NCBI RefSeq assembly: GCF_017115025.1
Contig: NZ_JABXKM010000130.1
Span: forward strand, 1-64,000
DNA length: 64,000 nt
From: Nostoc sp. NOS(2021)
Lineage (GTDB): Bacteria > Cyanobacteriota > Cyanobacteriia > Cyanobacteriales > Nostocaceae
Reading direction: 5' to 3'
The notes under the pieces are model-generated. The model did no database searches. It saw nothing but the letters and a program-made list of their open reading frames with translations, and was not told the origin of the DNA. A program made the position numbers and the translations under genes. Positions 36,383-45,539 of this stretch are shown here, piece by piece (position 1 is the first letter of the stretch; every line of letters begins with the position of its first letter).

Positions 36383-37303
36383 CTAAACGTATTTCAAGGC
36401 AACTTCAACCTTTGCTACTGATACTTCCTCTTCCTTGCTTGCTGGTTCAACAGCAACTTGCGTGGGTGTGGTTGAACTGCTTAACCACAGTGCCACGGCG
36501 GGAGTCACACCTAACAATAAGCCAAGCAACACAGGGATGGAAAACCCAGAGGCCAAGCTTAGTCCGGCAGCGAAAGCAAAGTTAGTTAAATAAACGACTA
36601 AGGGTAGATTGAGTTGCGATCGCTCTAATTTAATCGATGTATTTCTCCACAATAATCCTGCCACACTCATAAACAGGGCGCTAGTGCCAAACCAACCTGC
36701 ATAGTTCTGGTAAGGTGTCCCAAAGAAAGCTCCTGGTTGTTCCCAATACCAGAAGGGCAGAGAAGATTGACTCATAGCTGGTTCAAGGGCAAAATCCCAG
36801 CAAGTGAAGAGCAAAGCACCAACGGCTATAGCCGCAATATGGCGTCCCCAACTGGGTTTTTGAGCCACTTTCAAACCAGTTCTCGCAATTAAGTAAGACG
36901 ACAGCCCAACATAGAACCAAGATAAAGGAATTGTGAAAGGAACTAACCCACCAATCTTATAGCCCAAGCCACTCAAGTAGCTATAATCGCCAAATGGAAA
37001 ACCTGTGCTGGTTCCCAGTAGTTCACTTCCCAAAGAGATAAACACAGCCGGCAGCATAAATGCTAGCCAAGTTCCCAATCCCAATGTCCGGTAGGCATAA
37101 ATAGAGACAGCTATTGTCCCCAAGATGATATCAACTACACCGCCACCTGCCATACTTAACTGCATGGCAGTTTCTCCAACCTGCGATAAGTTGAAAATTA
37201 TTTCGGCATTAGGTATGACCAGTAGCATCCCTACCAGTCCAAAGGCTTTTGACACGATATGACCAATGAGGCATACGCGTTCAGCAATAACAAGTTGTCT
37301 CAT
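36383..37303 (-). CDS. cruF: Carotenoid 1',2'-hydratase, CruF-type
   Basis: A 306-residue polytopic membrane protein of the CruF (DUF422) family, which adds water across the 1',2' double bond of gamma-carotene-type acyclic ends in myxoxanthophyll synthesis. Eight or so hydrophobic segments are visible. Conserved family features are [37 protein letters not shown], the acidic [13 protein letters not shown] and [20 protein letters not shown] in parts. It stands directly upstream of cruG on the same strand with a 139-bp repeat-filled gap, so the two steps are probably co-expressed. Confidence 0.87.
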   Translation of the reverse strand: MRQLVIAERVCLIGHIVSKAFGLVGMLLVIPNAEIIFNLSQVGETAMQLSMAGGGVVDIILGTIAVSIYAYRTLGLGTWLAFMLPAVFISLGSELLGTSTGFPFGDYSYLSGLGYKIGGLVPFTIPLSWFYVGLSSYLIARTGLKVAQKPSWGRHIAAIAVGALLFTCWDFALEPAMSQSSLPFWYWEQPGAFFGTPYQNYAGWFGTSALFMSVAGLLWRNTSIKLERSQLNLPLVVYLTNFAFAAGLSLASGFSIPVLLGLLLGVTPAVALWLSSSTTPTQVAVEPASKEEEVSVAKVEVALKYV

Positions 37304-37793
37304 GATAATTCCTTAACAAGATGTGACACGCGGCTACTCGGCTGCTAACAGTTTACAAATGTTTAACAACATATTTAACTACTTTGTACCGCAATTCTCT
37401 ACAAACTTGTTTGGCTTTCTTGCGAACAGCATAACAGCCTATTGATTGAAGCTATAAGAAATATGATGATAAACTTACTAGTTTAAGCCATATACTCAAA
37501 ATCTACATAATTTCATCTGCAAAACCTTCTGGTTTTTTGTCCCACTGAATACCCATATGATGAAAAACTCCTTCAATGCAGGGATCTTATTGAGGGGGGA
37601 CAACCATCATAGATTAAGGAAGCCTTAAATTCACACTCTCAGGTCTAAAGACACGCTCGATTCTTGAATCTAAGACATAACTTGCTCAATCAGGCTTTCG
37701 CTCCTATTGAGTAGAGGTTTCATCTCCCCAAGCGTTGAAAAGCGTCTAGCGCAAAGGCGATGCCCTGAGCCTGCCGAAGGGTTCCGGTATGCC
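37304..37793. other. Upstream of cruF and 3' tail of a tnpB relic
   Basis: The part next to 37304 should hold the cruF promoter. From about 37790 down to about 37660, the minus strand in a different frame reads on past the tnpB stop with RRFSTLGEMKPLL and SLIEQVMS-like residues typical of tnpB tails, interrupted by a small GC-rich repeat (CCCTGAGCCTGCCGAAGGG near 37763). This suggests that the repeat insertion caused the frameshift. Confidence 0.5.
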
Positions 37794-38003
37794 CTATTCC
37801 AATCCACGCAGTAGGATGATTCTAGCTGCGTTTTCGTCTCTATGCATTACACAACCACACTTACAAGCGTGCGTTCGAGTCGATAGCGTTTTCTTGACAA
37901 TTTCACCGCAGCTAGAGCATTCAGGGCTTGTATATTGCGGGTTAACCGCAACCGTGGCTCGTTTAAAGACTTTTCCAAAGTACTCAACCCAGGCACGAAA
38001 CTG
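37794..38003 (-). pseudogene. TnpB (IS200/IS605-family) C-terminal relic
   Basis: On the minus strand 70 codons read QFRAWVEYFGKVFKRATVAV, NPQYTSPECSSCGEIV, then CKCGCVMHRDENAARIIL, ending GLE and a stop. This is the last part of an RNA-guided TnpB nuclease: the Cys4 zinc finger (CSSCG and CKCGC) and the final RuvC aspartate in HRDENAA. About 300 N-terminal residues are missing and the C-terminal tail is frameshifted, so it is dead. The plus-strand open frame over the same place is its shadow. Confidence 0.9.
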
Positions 38004-38035
38004 ATATCAAGATGCGTCATTAATAGTCTTTAGTT

Positions 38036-38139
38036 ATACTAAAAACGGCTGATTGCTGGACTTTTGCCTGGGCAAAGAAAATTTTGCCTGTTAATCTCTT
38101 AGCGATTTTAAAAGTAAAGCTCCAACCCGTTTTTAGTAT
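38036..38139. mobile_element. 104-bp MITE-like element with atactaaaaacgg ends
   Basis: Perfect 13-bp inverted repeats atactaaaaacgg (38036-38048) and ccgtttttagtat (38127-38139) enclose about 78 bp without coding capacity. It abuts the 38-bp repeat that leads into potD. Confidence 0.7.
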
Positions 38140-38177
38140 AAGTAAGTGGGCAAGAATAAATCAAACTATGTTACGCA
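38140..38177. repeat. 38-bp dispersed repeat before potD
   Basis: Identical, in inverse orientation, to 51530-51567. It contains AAGTAAGTGGGCAAG and AATCAAACTATGTTACGCA and ends five bases before the potD start codon, so it supplies most of the potD leader. Confidence 0.85.
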
Positions 38178-38182
38178 TCTAA

Positions 38183-39268
38183 ATGACTAACAGACGCAAA
38201 TTTTTAAAAGGGGTGGCAGCACTTTCTAGCTTATCTTTAGCTGGTTGTGGCTGGAGGCTGGCTGAAGTACGTGCTAATTCTAATACGAATGGTCAACGTG
38301 ACCAACTTTATATCTTTACCTGGACGCAATATACTGACAACCAATTACTGAAAACTTTTAGCACCCAAACCGGGATGAAAGTGCTAGCGGATGTGTATGA
38401 TTCCAATGATGTCATGCTGGCTAAGTTGCAAGCTGGAGGCGGTGGCACTTACAGCATCATCTACCCATCCGATTACATGGTGCAGAAGATGGTAAGCAAA
38501 GGTTTGTTAACAGAAATAAATCACGATCGCTTAATCGGTTTAGAGAATTTATTTCCCCGGTTTCAGAATCCTAGTTATGACCCCAATAACCGATATAGTA
38601 TCCCTTTTAACTGGGGGACAACAGGTTTACTTTACAATTCCGAAAAAATCAAAGATGCACCACAAGACTGGGATTATCTTTGGCAAAACCAAGAGCAACT
38701 TAGTCAACAGATGACCTTGCTCAATGATGTTCGAGAAGTGATGGGTGCGACGTTACGGATGCTAGGTTATTCTTACAACTCCAAAAATGAACAACAAATC
38801 AAACAAGCTTATGAAAAGTTGAAGGTGCTAAAACCTGCGATCGCACGTTTTGACACCGATGCTTGGCAAAATCAAATTCTGGCAGGAGATTTACTATTGG
38901 CAATGTGTTATTCAGCAGATGCGGTGAAAATCTCTCAAGAAAACCCTAAACTAAAATATGTGATTCCCCGCAGTGGTTCTTCATTATGGACAGACACTAT
39001 TGTTATTCCCAAAACAGCCCCCAACCAGGCTGGAGCCTATGCTTGGATTAACATGATTCTGCAACCAGAATTAGCAGCCCAAATCAGTCAACGCCTGAGT
39101 ATTTCTACACCTAATAGTGCTGGATTCGAGCAATTGCCAAAAATCATCCAGAACAACGCTAATTTATTTCCCTCAGAGTCGGTTTTAGCAAATTGCGAAC
39201 GTGTTAGTCCTGTAGGAAAATTTGAAGAGGTTTACGATCGCTATTGGACTCAATTAACTAGCGGTTAA
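38183..39268 (+). CDS. potD: Spermidine/putrescine ABC transporter substrate-binding protein
   Basis: A 361-residue periplasmic polyamine-binding protein of the PotD/PotF type. The export signal MTNRRKFLKGVAALSSLSLAGC combines a twin-arginine motif (NRRKFLK) with a lipobox (LAGC), so it is probably a Tat-exported lipoprotein. Family segments are LYIFTWTQYTDNQLLKTFST, YSIIYPSDYMVQKMVSKGLL, IPFNWGTTGLLYNSEKI and VIPRSGSSLWTDTIVIPKTA. A potB-like permease gene follows after an 84-bp repeat-filled spacer. Its leader consists of dispersed repeat DNA. Confidence 0.87.
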   Translation: MTNRRKFLKGVAALSSLSLAGCGWRLAEVRANSNTNGQRDQLYIFTWTQYTDNQLLKTFSTQTGMKVLADVYDSNDVMLAKLQAGGGGTYSIIYPSDYMVQKMVSKGLLTEINHDRLIGLENLFPRFQNPSYDPNNRYSIPFNWGTTGLLYNSEKIKDAPQDWDYLWQNQEQLSQQMTLLNDVREVMGATLRMLGYSYNSKNEQQIKQAYEKLKVLKPAIARFDTDAWQNQILAGDLLLAMCYSADAVKISQENPKLKYVIPRSGSSLWTDTIVIPKTAPNQAGAYAWINMILQPELAAQISQRLSISTPNSAGFEQLPKIIQNNANLFPSESVLANCERVSPVGKFEEVYDRYWTQLTSG

Positions 39269-39352
39269 CTAAATTTTGGATTTTGGATTTTAGATTTGTA
39301 ATTCAATCCAAAATCCAAAATTAAAAATTTAAAATTGACAGAGTGATAAGTG

Positions 39353-40246
39353 ATGAATTTTGAAAAAAATCAGATTTACAAAATAGAAGATTTGCATCGC
39401 CTACGAGTAAATTGGCTTCAGCCTTTGGTATTACTTGCACCATCTGGGATTTGGTTATTACTTTTGTTGGTGCTGCCAAGTTTGATAATTTTCGAGTTAA
39501 GTTTAGTTGCAGACATCCAACCGGGAGATTTGGTTAATCCCAACGGATTTAAAAACTACATCCGAATATTTGACCCCCTTTACTTGCAAGTAATCGTGCG
39601 ATCGCTATTTTTTGCGTTTGGCACCACCATCATTTGTTTAATTTTGGGCTTCCCCGTCGCTTATTGGATTGCTCAAATAGCGCCGCAACGTTGGCGGAAT
39701 TTGCTGCTATTAGGCTTTATATTACCTTTGTGGACTTCCTCGTTACTTCGCTCCTATGCTTGGATTACGATTCTTCGTCCTACTGGTTTATTGAACAGTT
39801 TACTCAGCAATTTAGGTCTGCCTACTTTGGAATTACTTAACCAAAGTCAAGCTGTATTTATTGGCATGAGTTACAGCTTGTTACCCTATATGGTTTTGAT
39901 TTTATATGCTTCTCTCGAAAAGCTAGACAAGCGCTTGCTAGAAGCAGCAGCTGATTTAGGTGCAAATCCGATGGAAACTTTTTGGCAAGTAACCGTACCG
40001 CAAATTTTTCCGGGAATTGCGGCTGCTTCCATGCTTGTATTCATCACAGGTTTGGGGGATTTTGTCGATCCAGAATTACTTGGTGGTGCTTCTAGTATGA
40101 CGGCGGCGCGGTTAGTTTATAACCAGTTTCTGGGAGCAACGCAAAATTGGGGATTTGGTTCAGCTTTGAGTATGACGTTAATTTTGCTTGTTAGTATTGC
40201 GATCGCGCTTTTGATTAAGTTTGGTGAAACTACACCCCAACGCTAA
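39353..40246 (+). CDS. potB: Spermidine/putrescine ABC transporter permease, PotB type
   Basis: A 297-residue inner-membrane permease with six hydrophobic helices. The segments LLVLPSLIIFELSL, LILGFPVAYWIAQIAP, LPLWTSSLLRSYAWITILRP and the EAA loop EAAADLGANPMETFWQVTVPQIFPGI (in two parts) are typical of PotB/PotH. I choose ATG at 39353; GTG directly before it is also possible. The second permease (PotC) and ATPase (PotA) normally encoded alongside are absent here; a Uma2-type gene follows instead, so they must be elsewhere or another system supplies them. Confidence 0.87.
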   Translation: MNFEKNQIYKIEDLHRLRVNWLQPLVLLAPSGIWLLLLLVLPSLIIFELSLVADIQPGDLVNPNGFKNYIRIFDPLYLQVIVRSLFFAFGTTIICLILGFPVAYWIAQIAPQRWRNLLLLGFILPLWTSSLLRSYAWITILRPTGLLNSLLSNLGLPTLELLNQSQAVFIGMSYSLLPYMVLILYASLEKLDKRLLEAAADLGANPMETFWQVTVPQIFPGIAAASMLVFITGLGDFVDPELLGGASSMTAARLVYNQFLGATQNWGFGSALSMTLILLVSIAIALLIKFGETTPQR

Positions 40247-40300
40247 ACTTTTCGTCACTCACTTATAATAAAGGCATCAAACGCCAGCGAGACAACGGTT

Positions 40301-41026
40301 ATGCTCTCACCTGATCTCAAAAATGCGTTACCAACTACTGATGAACTTCCCTGTTCGGACGATACACCAGTGGATAACGAAGACCAAAACTTTTTGCCCA
40401 ATATTTTACTTTTCTTACTCAACTCCATTTGGGCAAATCGCATGGATTGGTACTTCGGAGTAGATATGGGTGTATATCACACCACAGGAGTAAATCCCAG
40501 AGTACCTGTAGTGCCAGATGCTTTTTTGAGTGTGGGAGTAGAACGGAAAAAGGGTGGCAAATCACGCAAAAGTTACGCGGTTTGGGAAGAAAATGGGATA
40601 GTTCCAATATTCACATTAGAAATGGTATCCCACACGCCAGGAGGTGAATACGACGAGAAGCTAGATATATACAGAAAACTCGGTGTATTCTACTACGTAA
40701 TTTATAACCCAGAGTTTTGGCGACGCGACCAACATCAACCCTTTGAAGTGTATAAGTTGATAGATGAAAACTACCAACTACAAATAGGTGAACCCTATTT
40801 AATGCCAGAGGTAGGGTTAGGTATTGGGCGACACCAAGCTGTAATTGCCGGGATACAACAGGAGTTTTTATGTTGGTATGATCAGCAAGGAAACCGCTAT
40901 TTGACAGATGCAGAACAAGCACAAGAGCAGCGATCGCGGGCTGAACAAGAACGGCAAAGGGCTGAACAGTTAGCGCAGTATTTACGTTCTCTAGGTGTAG
41001 ATCCCAATAATCTACCTGGTAATTAA
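40301..41026 (+). CDS. Uma2-family (DUF820) putative endonuclease
   Basis: 241 residues of the cyanobacterially expanded Uma2/DUF820 family with a PD-(D/E)xK nuclease core. The core shows VVPDAFLSVGVERKK (Asp of PD), then IPIFTLE-like VPIFTLEMVS with the catalytic Glu, then GGEYDEKLDIYRKLGVFYYVIYNP. A C-terminal Arg/Glu-rich helix (QEQRSRAEQERQRAEQLAQY) ends with LRSLGVDPNNLP, common in this family. Its cellular role is not established; these genes are numerous and often near mobile elements, as here. Confidence 0.85.
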   Translation: MLSPDLKNALPTTDELPCSDDTPVDNEDQNFLPNILLFLLNSIWANRMDWYFGVDMGVYHTTGVNPRVPVVPDAFLSVGVERKKGGKSRKSYAVWEENGIVPIFTLEMVSHTPGGEYDEKLDIYRKLGVFYYVIYNPEFWRRDQHQPFEVYKLIDENYQLQIGEPYLMPEVGLGIGRHQAVIAGIQQEFLCWYDQQGNRYLTDAEQAQEQRSRAEQERQRAEQLAQYLRSLGVDPNNLPGN

Positions 41027-41085
41027 GCAAGGCTATTTCGTTCTACATATAAACCGCCCAGAACTGAACTTCCGCAGCTTATAAC

Positions 41086-41167
41086 TAAAGTCCGTTTTAA
41101 CGGACTTTAACGTTTTCTGAGTCGTCTTAAGACGACTTCCGCTATTAGACTCAGAATTCATTCTGAG
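41086..41167. repeat. Three consecutive palindromes after the Uma2 gene
   Basis: 41086-41109 (taaagtccgtt/aacggacttta), 41121-41136 (gtcgtcttaagacgac) and 41150-41167 (ctcagaat/attctgag) stand in a row. They may act as transcript ends but look like a composite dispersed repeat. Confidence 0.75.
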
Positions 41168-41233
41168 ACGGGTTAGATGAGAATAAAATAGCACTGGGTA
41201 ATTAAGGCGATCGCATTTCCAAAAATATCGATG

Positions 41234-41381
41234 ATATCATGTCCGCTTGATTGCTTATTAAACCCGAAGAACCCCACCCCCGCCAAAGCTATGCTTTGTC
41301 TCCCCTCCCGAAGAGCGGGGAGGGGCTGGGGGTGGCGTATATTGACTGTGGTTAGCATAACTAATTATGCGGACATGATAT
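41234..41381. mobile_element. MITE-like element overlapping the 3' end of the CheA gene
   Basis: Inverted ends atatcatgtccgc (41234-41246) and gcggacatgatat (41369-41381) enclose a GC-rich hairpin (CCACCCCCGCCAAAGC, CCCCTCCCGAAGAGCGGGGA, GGGGCTGGGGGTGG). The right end supplies the last codons and the stop of the CheA-like gene (residues HIMSA and the TAA at 41365). Confidence 0.8.
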
Positions 41382-44300
41382 GATTTGTCACCATTTTTAA
41401 ATGCTTGGAATCATTTGTATTACTGTTAATTAACCCCTGAATTGTAGAAATAAACTCATTCTCTAAATAAGGCTTGGTCAAATAAGCCTTTGCACCCAAT
41501 TCTTGGGCAAGCCTGCGGTGTTTTTCAGCGCTGCGAGAAGTGAGAATCACTACAGGTATTTTTGCTAAATTGGGGTATTGACGAAAATTGCTCAACAACT
41601 CAAAACCATTCATTCGTGGCATCTCTAAATCGGAGATGACAACTTGTATTTCTGGATGTAGCTGCAACTTTTCTAGAGCTTCTATACCATTTTGAGCTTG
41701 TATTACTTGATAGCCAGATTTTTGCAGAGTCAGAGAGAGAGTTTGCCGGAGACTAATTGCATCATCTACTACTAAAACAACTTTTGGTGATTTATTATCT
41801 GGCTGTTGAGAATAACTGGGTTGGGTTTCTATAGTTGTTGTGGAAGTAGATGCAGCTTTTGGTGATTTATTATCTGGCTGTTGAGAATAACTGGGTTGGG
41901 TTTCTATAGTTGTTGTGGAAGTAGATGCAGCTTTTGGTGATTTATTATCTGGCTGTTGAGAATAACTGGGTTGGGTTTCTATAGTTGTTGTGGAAGTAGA
42001 TGCAGTAAGTAATGGTGTAGATGAAAAATTATGTCCTGATATCGGCAAGGCTTTTTTATTTGACGAAGAAGCTACTGGTAGCGCCCTGATATCAAGTGTT
42101 GTTTGTTGGTTATCTCTAGATTTTACCAGCAACAAAGCATCAATAACTAAGATGAGATTACCATTGGCTAAACTACTACAACCGTAAATGTATTTTGGCG
42201 GTGCGATCGCATTTCCTAAAGGTCTAATTACCAGTTCTTGTTCACCAATGATTTGGTCAACTTCTAAAGCAAACATTCCCTGATTTCGTCGTAGCAAAAG
42301 CACCGGATTTTTCGCTATGTTTGGGTCGTGAGTATTTGATGTGTTGTATAGAGTAGCACTATTAATGAATGAACTATTATAATCAATCAAGTTTGAAAGT
42401 TGACGGATGCTGACCATAGTATCATCATTGTCTGTGTTCCAATGCAAGACTTTTTTCCCTTCAATTTCTTTAATCTGTTGTTCAGATGGAATCAATATTT
42501 TTTCGATACTGTCCAAAAGAAGGGCATAAACAACACCTTTGGCTTGAACTAGCATTAACTTTTCTGTAGTCATAGAAAAAGGGATTTTGAGTATGAATGT
42601 TGTTCCTTGGTTGGGCAAAGATTGGACTGAAATTGAACCATTAAGTGCGTGCATCTGAGTACGCACAATATCTAAACCCATACCGCGCCCAGAAATTTCG
42701 CTCACTTTATTAGCAGTAGAAAATCCCGGCGAAAATATCAAATCTAAAAGTTCAGGATCAGCCAGATTAGAAGCATAGCTTCTAGTTTTTTCTTCAGTTT
42801 GTATGGGATAAAATTCAGCAGCTTTTCTGCGAATTCTGTCTAAATTCAATCCCTGACCATCATCCCGAACTTCGATAACAGTTTGGCTACCCTGATGATA
42901 GGCGGAGATTTCGATTAAACCTTGTTCTGGTTTACCATGCTCTCGGCGAACTTGCGGAGTTTCAATACCGTGGTCAAAAGCATTACGCACTAAGTGTAAT
43001 AAAGGATCGTAGAGCTTTTCTGCGATCGCTTTATCCACTAGCACCGCAGTACCAGTAAGTTTCAATTCTACAAGTTTGGCATAAACATTCCCCAACTTAT
43101 TTACCATGTGGGGGAAGCGATTCAGGATATTGCCCAAAGGCGACATTCGTGCTTCTACTAAGCTATCTATAATATTAAGAGTTAAATTCTCTTGTTTGTC
43201 ACTAATTTGAGCAGCTTGCGTCACGAGCAAGTCAAGAGACTCTGTGGTTTCTTGTAGTTGCAGTATCTCTTCTATTGCTTCATGCAATGTCATATGAAAT
43301 TCTGTATATACATCCATTTCCAGAGAGTCAAAATTCACTGCAAAATCTTGCGTTTGTTGTGAGGTAATATTTTGTATTTGTAATGGTAAATCACGTAATT
43401 CATTTAAACTTGTTTGGTGTCTAGTGAGTTGCTGTATTAATTGCTCAATTATTTCTTTGACTTGTTCATCTTGCAAACTACGCCGTTTTTGGTAAATCAG
43501 CAATTCTCCTGCTAGATAATTGAGGTGTTGCAGTCTCTCTGTATCTACTCGAATAAATGAAGGTTGGCGCAAATTTTTAGTTTGAACATACTGTGATTTA
43601 TCTTCTATTTCTTTATTGATTTGTGTAGCTAAATCAGGCATGACTTCAATAGTTGTTTCAGAAACTACTGGCTCACTGACAGTTAAGGAATCAAGCTTTT
43701 CTGAAGAATCATCAGTCTGGCTCATCACCACTTCAGCAGGAATGTTTTCGCTAGCTTCTTCTCCCCATATTGCTTCTACTAAGTTATCAGCTGCTTGAGG
43801 AGATACCGATTTAGATATTTCTTTAAAAACTAACAGTGTTTGTAACTTGGGACTATCAAGCCAATTTTTCTCTTTGCCATTAACAGGAGGATAATTTTTA
43901 TATTCTTGTGCTAATGTATGAATTTGCTTTTGTAATATTTTAATTACTGAGAGATAGCTATCAGATGGTTTAATAGAATATTGAAATTTTGTAACTACAA
44001 ATAGGATGATTAAGATGATCCCACGTCGATAAATACAAAGACTTTGACTATCTCCTTCATCTTGGACAAAATCAAGAAATTTTTTCAGCCAGGTTTGGAT
44101 ATAACTAAGTAGACTTATTTTTTCTAATGTGGGAATCAGTAAAGTCAAGCTGAGTTCTGGCTCTGGTATTTCTATCTGGTGATTAAACCAGCCAAAAATG
44201 TAGCGAATTACTTTTAAATAAAACTTGGCAGTTGTTGGGTTGACAGGTTGGTTTTTATTGTTATCAGATGTAGTTATAAAGTGGTAAAATTGTTCTTCAT

Positions 44301-45147
44301 TGATGATAGATATGCCATGAGATGAATTATTTTGCAATTCTCCAGATAACTGATTATTTGCCACTGTCGTGAGTTTTCGCAAACCTGGGGAAGGTTCTCC
44401 ACCAGATGTGCGATCGCCTTCTAATACGATTTTTTGTGCTTGTTGCAAATCTGCAAGGGCAATTTCTGCAATTTGTTGCACCTGGGTGGGATTTGCTTGC
44501 AGTGCTGACAGAATTGTTTGGGCAATTTCTCCCAATCCAGGTAAATTTAGAGATTCTGCCAAGCCGAAAAAAACTTCAGCTTGAGAGTGTAAAAACTCGA
44601 TAAATTCGTCATTATTTGGTGGATTATTAACAGCGTCAGCAATACTGTTTAGACGTTGTTCTACTCCCACTTCAAAAACGGACTGCACAATATCAAATCC
44701 CAATTCTTCAGAAGTGGGAATATGAGATTCAGCACCAAATGCATCACCCAGTTTTTCTTGCAACTGTGCAAACACTGAAGTTGCTCGATTTAGCAGTTCT
44801 TCATCATTAATAGTGCTGCCGATTAGCTCGGTATTTAATGCTATGCTAAGACACTCATAAGCTTGTAACAAAAGTGTTTGTAATTCGGCATCAACTACTA
44901 CTTTTGGATTATATAGAGCCTTAAATACATCTTCTAAAAAATGGGCTATCATCTTAATTACTTCTAGCCCAACATTAGCAGCGCCACCTTTAAGTGTATG
45001 AGTAGCCCGCATTAAGTTGTGAACTTTGGCAATGCTATAACCTTCCGATAAGCTAAATAGTTCTTGTTCAATAATTTGGATTAATTCTGGGGCTTCAGCC
45101 AGAAAGTAGATGTATCCTTGTTCGCGGATTTCGTTATCTGTGATCAT
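41365..45147 (-). CDS. CheA-type hybrid histidine kinase (PixL/HmpE/PtxE-like)
   Basis: A 1260-residue chemotaxis kinase. The N-terminal HPt domain carries phospho-acceptor His50 (RATHTLKGGAANVG). A long poorly conserved middle follows, then the dimerisation helices (about 530-680), the ATPase (N-box LLHLVRNAFDHGIE, G-boxes DDGQGL and ISGRGMGLDIV), a CheW-like domain (about 865-1010), a Ser/Thr/Gln-rich linker and a C-terminal receiver (1122-1240; phospho-Asp1173 in VISDLEMPRMNG). The linker is made of three identical 25-residue repeats. The last residues and stop are provided by a MITE. It is last in the row CheY-CheW-receptor-CheA, the order of pilus-based phototaxis or hormogonium motility loci. 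Confidence 0.93.
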   Translation of the reverse strand: MITDNEIREQGYIYFLAEAPELIQIIEQELFSLSEGYSIAKVHNLMRATHTLKGGAANVGLEVIKMIAHFLEDVFKALYNPKVVVDAELQTLLLQAYECLSIALNTELIGSTINDEELLNRATSVFAQLQEKLGDAFGAESHIPTSEELGFDIVQSVFEVGVEQRLNSIADAVNNPPNNDEFIEFLHSQAEVFFGLAESLNLPGLGEIAQTILSALQANPTQVQQIAEIALADLQQAQKIVLEGDRTSGGEPSPGLRKLTTVANNQLSGELQNNSSHGISIINEEQFYHFITTSDNNKNQPVNPTTAKFYLKVIRYIFGWFNHQIEIPEPELSLTLLIPTLEKISLLSYIQTWLKKFLDFVQDEGDSQSLCIYRRGIILIILFVVTKFQYSIKPSDSYLSVIKILQKQIHTLAQEYKNYPPVNGKEKNWLDSPKLQTLLVFKEISKSVSPQAADNLVEAIWGEEASENIPAEVVMSQTDDSSEKLDSLTVSEPVVSETTIEVMPDLATQINKEIEDKSQYVQTKNLRQPSFIRVDTERLQHLNYLAGELLIYQKRRSLQDEQVKEIIEQLIQQLTRHQTSLNELRDLPLQIQNITSQQTQDFAVNFDSLEMDVYTEFHMTLHEAIEEILQLQETTESLDLLVTQAAQISDKQENLTLNIIDSLVEARMSPLGNILNRFPHMVNKLGNVYAKLVELKLTGTAVLVDKAIAEKLYDPLLHLVRNAFDHGIETPQVRREHGKPEQGLIEISAYHQGSQTVIEVRDDGQGLNLDRIRRKAAEFYPIQTEEKTRSYASNLADPELLDLIFSPGFSTANKVSEISGRGMGLDIVRTQMHALNGSISVQSLPNQGTTFILKIPFSMTTEKLMLVQAKGVVYALLLDSIEKILIPSEQQIKEIEGKKVLHWNTDNDDTMVSIRQLSNLIDYNSSFINSATLYNTSNTHDPNIAKNPVLLLRRNQGMFALEVDQIIGEQELVIRPLGNAIAPPKYIYGCSSLANGNLILVIDALLLVKSRDNQQTTLDIRALPVASSSNKKALPISGHNFSSTPLLTASTSTTTIETQPSYSQQPDNKSPKAASTSTTTIETQPSYSQQPDNKSPKAASTSTTTIETQPSYSQQPDNKSPKVVLVVDDAISLRQTLSLTLQKSGYQVIQAQNGIEALEKLQLHPEIQVVISDLEMPRMNGFELLSNFRQYPNLAKIPVVILTSRSAEKHRRLAQELGAKAYLTKPYLENEFISTIQGLINSNTNDSKHLKMVTNHIMSA
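41782..42006. repeat. 75-bp tandem repeat, three identical units, in the CheA linker
   Basis: Units begin at 41782, 41857 and 41932 with exact 75-bp period and no differences seen. Each encodes 25 residues rich in Ser, Thr and Gln between the CheW-like and receiver domains. Confidence 0.95.
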
Positions 45148-45150
45148 ATT

Positions 45151-45532
45151 TTAAATTTTTGATTTTAAATTTTTGATTTTTGATTTGTTGCGTAAATTTT
45201 TGATTTTTGCAACTGTCCTGGCCAGAATTTCGGTGTTTTCTGACATCAAATTGCTCACTTTTTCCAGTGGTAATAAACCAACCTCAACAATAAGGGACTT
45301 CCAATAAAGACTTTCATCGCCTTCTTCCTCTACCAAGCTGAGTTTAGCAATGACATCGGCGGTTGACTTACCACGACAAGCTGACCGATAGTTAGCTCCC
45401 ACAGATGTTGCTGAACGGATTAGCTGCTTGCCAATGACCTCTGCCGTTCGGCTCTGTGGACTGGCTCTCTACTAAACGTATTACTCGCAATGCTAGCTGC
45501 TTTGTTCTTTGCTTAAAATCCTCCTCATTCAT
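45151..45532 (-). pseudogene. Frameshifted four-helix-bundle (S23/IVP-type) protein
   Basis: The minus strand from ATG 45532 reads MNEEDFKQRTKQLALRVIRL, VES, and then loses frame near 45459-45463, where one extra base appears (gagccagtccacag; the expected frame needs gagc-ctg-ccacag). The other frame continues AEVIGKQLIRSATSVGANYR, SACRGKSTADVIAKLSLVEE and LLPLEKVSNLMSENTEILAR. Together they form the common four-helix-bundle protein related to 23S rRNA intervening-sequence proteins. The last residues (SKIKNLKSKI) are encoded by a TTTTTGA heptamer repeat. It abuts the CheA gene (3 bp apart). Confidence 0.82.
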
Positions 45533-45539
45533 AATCCCT

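Noticed and set aside
37850-37880. GTTCGAGTC, resembling a tRNA T-loop
   Set aside because: No acceptor, D or anticodon stem around it; it lies in the TnpB relic. No tRNA was recognised in the window.
37789-38004. Plus-strand 71-codon frame
   Set aside because: It is the antisense shadow of the TnpB relic, whose zinc finger and HRDENAA motif are unmistakable on the minus strand.
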